Source of the DNA: Oligoflexales bacterium
GTDB taxonomy: Bacteria; Bdellovibrionota; Oligoflexia; Oligoflexales; Oligoflexaceae
Assembly (NCBI GenBank): GCA_015232735.1
Contig: JADFZC010000187.1
Coordinates: forward strand, 1 to 5,672
Direction of reading: 5' to 3'
Length of the DNA stretch: 5,672 bases
Below are positions 1-4,809 of the stretch, piece after piece (position 1 is the first letter of the stretch; every line of letters begins with the position of its first letter). The notes beneath the pieces were generated by a model. The model saw nothing but the letters and a program-made list of their open reading frames with translations. It made no database searches and was not told the DNA's origin. A program made the position numbers and the translations under genes.

Positions 1-1366
1 CAATGTCGTCTGCTATGCCGTCTGCTATGTTAACAAAAAGACCTGTTTTTTCAGGATATATTCTTGTTTTGACTGAGAACCCCTTCTCCGGGAAAAGGAG
101 TCTGCCCTCTTCCTGGTCGGTTGAAAATACATTGGAATTATATATGGCTCTTGTTATTGCGTTGGCATGGTCGAAAGATCCATAACCTGCTCCAAGAAAT
201 ACATTTATCTTTGTACTTGCGATTTCAGCCACAAATTTCTTGAAAAGTTCATCACTGACCCTGATGTCGAATGGATCTGCCTCAGAGCCCGAAAGTACCC
301 AGACCTGGTCATACTCTGATAGGGACTTTTTATCGTAAAAGCTTACCCTCGTATGATTTCTGAGCATATGATGGTATTCCAGAATAACAGGCTGGTTTTT
401 GCATGAAAGAGCCATTTTTCCCAGAATTTTTTCAAACGACTGGCCACCGTCTCCTCCCCACCATCCTGACTTAAGGTCGATGATAAGAATGGATTGCTTG
501 TCTGTACAGTCCTGCGGGGCTCCGCCCGGTGTTGAAGATGGTCCGACACCGGTATCGAAGAAATTGGAAACAACAGGTTTTCCCGGACCGGGTTCGCTTG
601 TATCCACGATGTTGTTCGGATTTGGATTTGGATTGTTTGGTCCTGTGTTATTGTTGTTTATGTTGTTGCCGGAATATTGTGATATCGGGTTTCCCGTACT
701 GTCATAGATGGAAATCGGTTTGCCTGATGAATCATAGACCGGATTGTAATTGCTGACAGGCCTTCCCTCGCTGTCAAAAACGTTGACAGGCTTTCCTGCT
801 CCGTCGAAAACGTCCTTTCTGTTGCCGTTTGCGTCGTAAACGCCTGACTTCATTATAACATTGGATGGATTTATCGGGTTTTGCGAACTGTCGAAAATCT
901 GAATCGGATTTCCTGCGGCATCTTTAAATTGTGTTCCATCTTTTCTGATTTTTGAAGAGTCCAGAGGTTTTCCCTGGGAATCGAAAATATCTATGGGTTT
1001 TCCGGTGGCGCTGTCGTAAATTTTATTGTCTCCATAAGTGCCGGAGGCATCATAAACGTTTATGGGATTTCCGTTTTTATCATAGATCTGAGTGACCTTG
1101 TTTCCATCGGCATCATAGACGTCAAGGGGTTTAAGGGGATTTTTCGCTGAATCGTCATAAACATCCTTGGGATAGATTCGTGTACCCTCGCTGTCGTAGA
1201 TGTATTCCCTGTCTGTCTTTGATTCACTTGACTGGACGGCTGGATCAGCCTTGGATTTTGATTTTGACGTAAAACCGGCTTTTTCGGTGCAGGCCGTAAA
1301 ACTCAACAAAGAAGCCGCCAATGTCAGAAACAGGTAGGAAAATCGGTGTTTGTTTATTGTTCCCAT
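1..1366 (-). CDS. Repeat-containing secreted lipoprotein of unknown function (3' end beyond window)
   Basis: An open frame of 455 codons runs from ATG at 1366 to the window edge with no stop. The start is supported by AGGAGAG seven bases upstream. Residues 1-25 form a signal peptide (basic KHR, then a hydrophobic stretch 9-25) ending in FTA-C26. This suggests lipidation at Cys26; Phe at -3 is not ideal. Thr at +2 would favour the outer membrane by the enterobacterial rule. Residues 55-231 are degenerate ten-residue repeats of the type Y/F-D-x-x-G-x-P-I-x-V. Residues 232-286 are an Asn/Pro/Gly-rich linker. From Cys287 the sequence becomes globular, with alternating beta and helical stretches: ILIIDL 293-298, GWWGGDGG 301-308, YDQVWVLSGSEADP 352-365, and VFLGAGYGSFDHAN 389-402. 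The layout resembles a surface-anchored stalk carrying a Rossmann-like domain. I do not recognise the family, so no enzyme activity is proposed. The gene is divergent from the symporter gene. Confidence 0.85.
   Translation of the reverse strand, partial: MGTINKHRFSYLFLTLAASLLSFTACTEKAGFTSKSKSKADPAVQSSESKTDREYIYDSEGTRIYPKDVYDDSAKNPLKPLDVYDADGNKVTQIYDKNGNPINVYDASGTYGDNKIYDSATGKPIDIFDSQGKPLDSSKIRKDGTQFKDAAGNPIQIFDSSQNPINPSNVIMKSGVYDANGNRKDVFDGAGKPVNVFDSEGRPVSNYNPVYDSSGKPISIYDSTGNPISQYSGNNINNNNTGPNNPNPNPNNIVDTSEPGPGKPVVSNFFDTGVGPSSTPGGAPQDCTDKQSILIIDLKSGWWGGDGGQSFEKILGKMALSCKNQPVILEYHHMLRNHTRVSFYDKKSLSEYDQVWVLSGSEADPFDIRVSDELFKKFVAEIASTKINVFLGAGYGSFDHANAITRAIYNSNVFSTDQEEGRLLFPEKGFSVKTRIYPEKTGLFVNIADGIADDI
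3..26. repeat. Two tandem 12-base units, 11/12 identical
   Basis: On the plus strand ATGTCGTCTGCT (3-14) is followed directly by ATGCCGTCTGCT (15-26), with one transition. In the lipoprotein frame on the minus strand the duplication encodes the near repeat IADGIADDI at residues 447-455. It keeps the frame. It may be a small slippage duplication or the edge of a further repeat block lying outside the window. Confidence 0.6.
674..1204 (-). repeat. Degenerate ~10-residue Tyr/Phe-Asp repeat region within the lipoprotein gene
   Basis: This is a protein-level repeat covering residues 55-231. Tyr-Asp or Phe-Asp pairs begin at residues 57, 70, 84, 95, 105, 117, 128, 158, 177, 187, 197, 211 and 221, most often 10-12 residues apart. 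They are usually followed by two residues, Gly, Lys/Asn/Arg, Pro and Ile/Val; YDSSGKPISIYDSTGNPI (211-228) is the cleanest pair. At DNA level the copies have diverged and use different codons, so this is an old amplification rather than a recent slippage array. The units resemble the core of RHS-type YD repeats but are about half as long and lack the GR-L-x-x-x-T part. Confidence 0.75.
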
Positions 1367-1373
1367 ATAACAT

Positions 1374-1380
1374 CTCTCCT
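1374..1380 (-). promoter_or_regulatory. Ribosome binding site of the lipoprotein gene
   Basis: AGGAGAG on the minus strand lies seven bases before ATG 1366. It decides the start. A nearby ATG at 1373 is in another frame and sits too close to this Shine-Dalgarno sequence to use it. Confidence 0.75.
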
Positions 1381-1553
1381 GATGTTTTGATAACAGATTT
1401 TTGAAAGTGATAAACACTTGCCTTAAGTCCGCCAGATACATCTACCAGCGAAAAATATATGTGATTTAAAATGCGCACACTGCTGGCTTGTTTTAATGAT
1501 GCAAAAATGGTTCCAGTGAAAATGAATGAGAAAACGATGAAATAATGAATAGT

Positions 1554-1559
1554 TATAAT
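1554..1559 (+). promoter_or_regulatory. Possible -10 box (TATAAT) upstream of the symporter
   Basis: This is a perfect TATAAT hexamer in A+T-rich DNA, on the plus strand, 277 bases before the chosen symporter start. No good -35 hexamer lies 16-18 bases upstream and there is no TGn extension, so the call is weak. If used, it would give a leader of about 270 nucleotides containing the hairpins at 1672-1705. Confidence 0.2.
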
Positions 1560-1671
1560 CACAATAACAGATCTGTTTCTGTCAAAATGTCAATCACTGT
1601 AAATTATCTTGACGTGGCCTTGCCCGATGTGAAAGCCGGATAACCTGCACTGCCACGGAGCTTCCAAATTT

Positions 1672-1685
1672 CAATGTTTTCATTG
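1672..1685 (+). repeat. Small inverted repeat CAATG-TTTT-CATTG
   Basis: A perfect five-base-pair stem with a four-base loop lies four bases before the terminator-like hairpin. Alone it is too short to mean much. Next to the second hairpin it suggests a structured RNA leader upstream of the symporter. Confidence 0.4.
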
Positions 1686-1689
1686 CCAT

Positions 1690-1721
1690 CCCTTGCCCTG
1701 AAGGGTTTTGAATTTTTTTTT
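1690..1721 (+). terminator. Candidate intrinsic terminator or attenuator upstream of the symporter
   Basis: The stem CCCTT (1690-1694) pairs with AAGGG (1701-1705) around a six-base loop. It is followed at once by TTTT, then GAA, then nine T residues (1713-1721). The stem is short, with three G-C and two A-T pairs, but the T-rich tail is strong. It points toward the symporter and lies between any promoter near 1560 and the symporter start. It could therefore end a small RNA or attenuate the symporter transcript. No gene on the plus strand in this window needs a terminator here. Confidence 0.35.
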
Positions 1722-1826
1722 CGAGATGTCCGCAATATTTTTTCTGATAGGGTATCTCTTATCTAAAGACGCTTTTCGTTCTGGGCAAGGTATCATCTTA
1801 ACCAAAAACACCCAAGGTCAGTGTTC

Positions 1827-1830
1827 GGAG
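1827..1830 (+). promoter_or_regulatory. Ribosome binding site that decides the symporter start
   Basis: GGAG lies six bases before ATG 1837. It supports this ATG over the in-frame TTG at 1708. Starting at 1708 would add 43 residues that do not belong to the SSS family N-terminus, and would place the start inside the T-tract of the candidate terminator. Confidence 0.65.
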
Positions 1831-1836
1831 ATCTGT

Positions 1837-3495
1837 ATGAAGATTGGGCTTATTGAATATCTGATTATCGGAATATATTTTCTGTTCGTTATCGGGATTG
1901 GATTTGTGCTGAAAAAGGGTGTCAGGAGCAGTTCGGACTTTTTAATGTCAGGGCGCTCTGTTCCCCTCTGGATCACAAGTCTTGCCTTTATATCTGCAAA
2001 TCTTGGCGCTCAGGAAGTCATTGGCATGTGTGCGTCAGGTGCCAAATACGGAATTATGACCAGCCATTTTTATTGGCTGGGAGCCATTCCGGCTATGATT
2101 TTTCTGGGACTCTTTATGATGCCGTTTTATTATGGCAGCAGGGCGAGATCGGTCCCGGAGTATCTTGTCCTTCGTTTCGACGAGAAGACACGCGGTTTCA
2201 ACGCGCTTTCTTTTGCGGCCATGACAATATTTTCGTCCGGGATTTCCCTTTATGCTCTGGCAATCCTTTTACAGGTGCTTTTAGGATGGAGTTTTAATGT
2301 TTCGGTCCTTCTTTCCGCCGGTATTGTGATGGTTTACACATGGCTTGGCGGACTTCGAAGCGCGCTTTACAATGAGGTGCTGCAGTTCTTCCTGATTGTC
2401 CTTGGAATAGCGCCCTTGGTCTATCTCGGGTTAAATCAGATAGGCGGCTGGGAAGGGATTAAACTTAATCTGCCTGACGTGATGACTTCAACGTGGCGCT
2501 ACATGGGATCTGCAAAGGACAACCCTATGGGGGTGGATTTATGGAGCATGGCAATGGGGCTTGGATTTGTGCTCTCATTTGGATACTGGTGCACCGATTT
2601 TCTTGTCGTTCAAAGAGCCATGGTCGCAAAAAACATGTCTGCTGCACAACGGACCCCGATTATCGCAGCAATACCAAAAATGCTTATTCCTTTCATTGTG
2701 ATTCTGCCTGGACTTATTGCGGTGGCCCTGATGAAGGCTGGAAACGGGTTTCAGATTCCGCTTAAAGCCGACGGCAGGTTTGATTATGACATGATAATGC
2801 CTACAATGCTTGTCACATATTATCCAACTGGTCTTCTTGGGGTCGGACTTACAGCGCTGATAGCGTCGTTCATGTCAGGGATGGCCGGTAATGTCACGGC
2901 GTTCAACACTGTCTGGACATATGACATTTATCAGGCGTATATTAATAAAAAAGCTTCAGACAGGCACTATCTCACCGTCGGAAAGCTGACGACGATAGTC
3001 GGCATTCTGGCTTCTATCGCTACTGCATATCTGGCCAGGACATTCAATAATATTATGGATTTTCTTCAACTGGTTTTTGGCTTTGTCAATGCGCCTCTCT
3101 TTGCGACCTTCCTTCTCGGAATGTTCTGGAAGAGAGCGACGGGTCATGGAGCTTTCTTCGGGCTTTTGTTTGGGACGCTGGCAGCTGCTGTCACGCATGG
3201 AATGACTTTGGCGGAAGGCAGGGGCGCCTGGCTTGCAAGTATGCCGGTTCATGAGTTCAATTCCGGGATGGGACAGGCCTTTGCATGCGCAATTTCCGCA
3301 TGGACTGTCTGTTTTTTTGTTACGGTGCTTGTCAGTCTTTTTACAAAGCCCAAAAGCGACAGGGAGATGGCGGGTCTTGTTTACAGTTTAACCAAAAAAC
3401 CTGAAAAAAATGATGTTTCGTGGTTTTTAAGACCTTGGCCGATTGCCATTGCTGTAGGATGTGCAACGCTGATCATCAATTTTGTCTTGAGGTAG
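1837..3495 (+). CDS. Sodium/solute symporter, SSS (SGLT/PutP) family
   Basis: An inner-membrane secondary transporter of 552 residues, expected to import an organic solute with Na+. Thirteen or fourteen hydrophobic segments span the protein, from residues 5-23 to 534-551. Family landmarks include ISANLGAQEVIGM (52-64), RSVPEYLVLRF (104-114), YTWLGGLRSALYNEVLQ (167-183), DFLVVQRAM (254-262), KMLIPFIVILPG (281-292), and the sodium-site helix ending in FMSGMAGNVTAFN (345-357). By hand alignment to Vibrio SGLT, the gate Tyr263 (here Tyr250), Asn64 (Asn55) and Lys294 (Lys281) are kept. Several galactose contacts differ: E68 to Q, Q69 to E, E88 to Y, S91 to G and N260 to S. A simple sugar is therefore unlikely, or is bound differently, and I leave the substrate open. 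The C-terminal part after helix 11 (DREMAGLVYSLT, 508-519) matches a subgroup I remember from Acidobacteria and actinomycetes. The gene is followed 4 bases later by a small membrane protein gene, probably co-transcribed. Confidence 0.93.
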   Translation: MKIGLIEYLIIGIYFLFVIGIGFVLKKGVRSSSDFLMSGRSVPLWITSLAFISANLGAQEVIGMCASGAKYGIMTSHFYWLGAIPAMIFLGLFMMPFYYGSRARSVPEYLVLRFDEKTRGFNALSFAAMTIFSSGISLYALAILLQVLLGWSFNVSVLLSAGIVMVYTWLGGLRSALYNEVLQFFLIVLGIAPLVYLGLNQIGGWEGIKLNLPDVMTSTWRYMGSAKDNPMGVDLWSMAMGLGFVLSFGYWCTDFLVVQRAMVAKNMSAAQRTPIIAAIPKMLIPFIVILPGLIAVALMKAGNGFQIPLKADGRFDYDMIMPTMLVTYYPTGLLGVGLTALIASFMSGMAGNVTAFNTVWTYDIYQAYINKKASDRHYLTVGKLTTIVGILASIATAYLARTFNNIMDFLQLVFGFVNAPLFATFLLGMFWKRATGHGAFFGLLFGTLAAAVTHGMTLAEGRGAWLASMPVHEFNSGMGQAFACAISAWTVCFFVTVLVSLFTKPKSDREMAGLVYSLTKKPEKNDVSWFLRPWPIAIAVGCATLIINFVLR

Positions 3496-3499
3496 GAAT

Positions 3500-3706
3500 A
3501 TGCTAATAAAATTTCTTGAAGATCTTCGTTTTGTAATTGGAGCGTTCTTTGCTCTTATTGGAATTATACTTGTCACAATAGGATACGTGGATCCGGCAAG
3601 CATAGTGGTAGGGCAGAATATGAATCTCATTTCCGGATGGACAATGATAGCTTTTTCTCTGTTCATGTTCGGGCTTGTTTCGTTGAATCCTGACGTTGAG
3701 AAGTAA
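3500..3706 (+). CDS. Small two-helix membrane protein, probable symporter partner
   Basis: A 68-residue protein starting four bases after the symporter stop, with TTGAGG (3487-3492) seven bases upstream, inside the symporter's last codons. This arrangement implies translational coupling. Hydrophobic segments at about 11-29 and 44-62 are joined by a short polar loop containing QNMNLISGW (39-47). The N-terminus has alternating charges (K4, E7, D8, R10) and the tail is acidic (NPDVEK). Small hairpin-like proteins are commonly found directly downstream of this symporter subgroup, so a role in its assembly or stability is inferred from position. There is no catalytic motif. The last 44 bases overlap the end of the opposite-strand radical SAM gene. 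Confidence 0.8.
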   Translation: MLIKFLEDLRFVIGAFFALIGIILVTIGYVDPASIVVGQNMNLISGWTMIAFSLFMFGLVSLNPDVEK

Positions 3707-4787
3707 AGTCTGTACTGAAAAATCCAATGTCATACAGCTTCTTGCATATCATACATCCTCGATAGGCAACGGAACAAAATACGGTTCCCTCCAATATTTC
3801 CTTAAGTTTTTCTCGGCAGCCTGCAGTCAGTCTGTCACTGTAATTTTGCACGGTAGTTATGATGCCGCACTGACGGATACTTTGGAGCATCTTACGTTCA
3901 TATAGGAAATTTTCCATGGTTTTTTCGCTGAAACCGCCAATGTCACAAAGATCAAATCTTGTGTCGTCTTTAAATGGAAGGCAGTAATGCCATCTGTCAT
4001 CGATGAATGGGGAGGCGCCGCAATGGTTAAAGAGCGACAGCCGATCCATGATTGTGCTGTTCTTCATTGAAAAAAATTCAGTCTGGGATATCTTCAATTT
4101 GCCGCATACATCGTTCATAAAATATGGCAAAAAAGAACCAAGGGAATTTTTATCGGTGCCGGAAAGGCTCAAAGAAGGGCACTCGTCAGTCATATCCTCG
4201 GCCCCTCCCATGGGAGCAAGAGGTGTAACTCTTTGAAATATTTTTGGATACTTTTTTCGAATGCGATCCGATATGTCATCATTTTTTGAAAGGGTGACAA
4301 GAATGATAGGCGTTATTTTTATTTCAGGATCATCTGCAAGTTCGATCAGATTGTTTAGCGCTTTGCACCCTTCTGATTCGCTGAAGTTTTCCTGATAGCC
4401 GGCGATACTTATTCCCAGGACAATTTTTTTTGACAGGGAGTTCGACAGCTTTTTCAAGGAGGTTCTTGCAAAGGACAGGTTTTCAAATACCTTTCCGTTT
4501 GAAGGCATTACGATCGTTTCAACTTTATCAAGACCGTCCAGGGCGACCAGTATGTCGGTATAATCCCTTTCCGCGTCCTTCCAAATTGTGGGCTCACCTC
4601 CTGTTACGAATTGATTTGCTATCGTTCTGGTACTGGAAATGGTGCGAAGGTCTTCAAGATATAGTGAGAAGGTCTTCCAGCTTGTCTTTTGATCGGAACG
4701 ATTTGCATCACGAAGACAGGCACTGCACTGCTTGTTGCATGCGCTTGTCAATTGGATTGCGGGGTAAAATTTTTCTTTGGAGGTCAT
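3663..4787 (-). CDS. Radical SAM protein with cysteine-rich SPASM/twitch-like C-terminus
   Basis: A 374-residue cytoplasmic protein starting at ATG 4787 with AAAGGA seven bases upstream. The radical SAM signature is C17-x3-C21-x2-C24, which should hold the [4Fe-4S] cluster that cleaves S-adenosylmethionine. GGEPT (63-67) and PSNG (95-98) are the expected SAM-binding strand motifs. PLAPMGGAEDM (189-199) fits a later barrel strand. The C-terminal third adds C256, C269, C281, C307, C324, C338, C345 and C348. The spacing C256-x12-C269-x11-C281 and the closing C-x2-C recall SPASM or twitch domains, which bind extra Fe-S clusters in peptide- and cofactor-modifying enzymes. The substrate is unknown. 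No precursor peptide gene is visible nearby. The gene lies 22 bases after hemN and is probably co-transcribed with it. That makes a tetrapyrrole-related role possible, but the sequence does not resemble AhbC, AhbD or NirJ in any way I can point to. Confidence 0.88.
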   Translation of the reverse strand: MTSKEKFYPAIQLTSACNKQCSACLRDANRSDQKTSWKTFSLYLEDLRTISSTRTIANQFVTGGEPTIWKDAERDYTDILVALDGLDKVETIVMPSNGKVFENLSFARTSLKKLSNSLSKKIVLGISIAGYQENFSESEGCKALNNLIELADDPEIKITPIILVTLSKNDDISDRIRKKYPKIFQRVTPLAPMGGAEDMTDECPSLSLSGTDKNSLGSFLPYFMNDVCGKLKISQTEFFSMKNSTIMDRLSLFNHCGASPFIDDRWHYCLPFKDDTRFDLCDIGGFSEKTMENFLYERKMLQSIRQCGIITTVQNYSDRLTAGCREKLKEILEGTVFCSVAYRGCMICKKLYDIGFFSTDFTSQRQDSTKQART

Positions 4788-4794
4788 TGTACCA

Positions 4795-4800
4795 TCCTTT
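4795..4800 (-). promoter_or_regulatory. Ribosome binding site of the radical SAM gene
   Basis: AAAGGA on the minus strand lies seven bases before ATG 4787, inside the 22-base gap after the hemN stop. An ATG overlapping this site (4795) reaches a stop after two codons and is not a gene start. Confidence 0.65.
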
Positions 4801-4809
4801 AGATAAGGG

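Larger units (their letters stand above)
1367..1836. other. Divergent intergenic region, 470 bases, no convincing gene
   Basis: The region separates the minus-strand lipoprotein gene from the plus-strand symporter gene. It is A+T-rich between about 1380 and 1610. No frame in it shows credible coding character, although the symporter frame stays open back to a TTG at 1708. It holds a perfect TATAAT at 1554-1559, two short hairpins (1672-1685 and 1690-1705) with a T-tract, and three copies of the octamer CCTTGCCC. Two copies are direct (1618-1625 and 1691-1698) and one is inverted (1783-1790). I found no convincing promoter for the lipoprotein gene by eye; TATATT-like A/T stretches exist near 1452-1462 without a matching -35 box. 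Confidence 0.6.

Noticed and set aside
399..756. Plus-strand open frames of 102 and 75 codons opposite the lipoprotein gene
   Set aside because: They have a biased, Cys/Leu/Phe-rich composition produced by the complement of the Asn/Pro linker and repeat codons, and no ribosome binding site worth noting.
674..1204. RHS/YD-repeat toxin or a CRISPR-like array
   Set aside because: The repeat is a degenerate protein-coding repeat with variable DNA. It lacks the longer RHS consensus and there is no conserved repeat-spacer pattern.
1245..1562. A 105-codon minus-strand open frame across the lipoprotein start
   Set aside because: Its 3' part overlaps the lipoprotein signal peptide in another frame, and the lipoprotein frame has the better ribosome binding site, a signal peptide and a lipobox. 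The upstream part is A+T-rich intergenic DNA.
1609..1614. TTGACG as a -35 box for the symporter
   Set aside because: The bases 16-18 positions downstream (around 1632-1637, AAAGCC) do not resemble a -10 box, and the nearest GATAAC is about 24 bases away.
1615..1630. TGGCCTTGCCC as a sigma-54 promoter
   Set aside because: The GG and GC elements are much too close; sigma-54 promoters need ten bases between them.
1708..1836. A 43-residue N-terminal extension of the symporter from TTG 1708
   Set aside because: The extension is not typical of SSS proteins, starts inside a T-tract after a terminator-like hairpin, and is less well supported than ATG 1837, which has GGAG six bases upstream and begins just before the first membrane helix.
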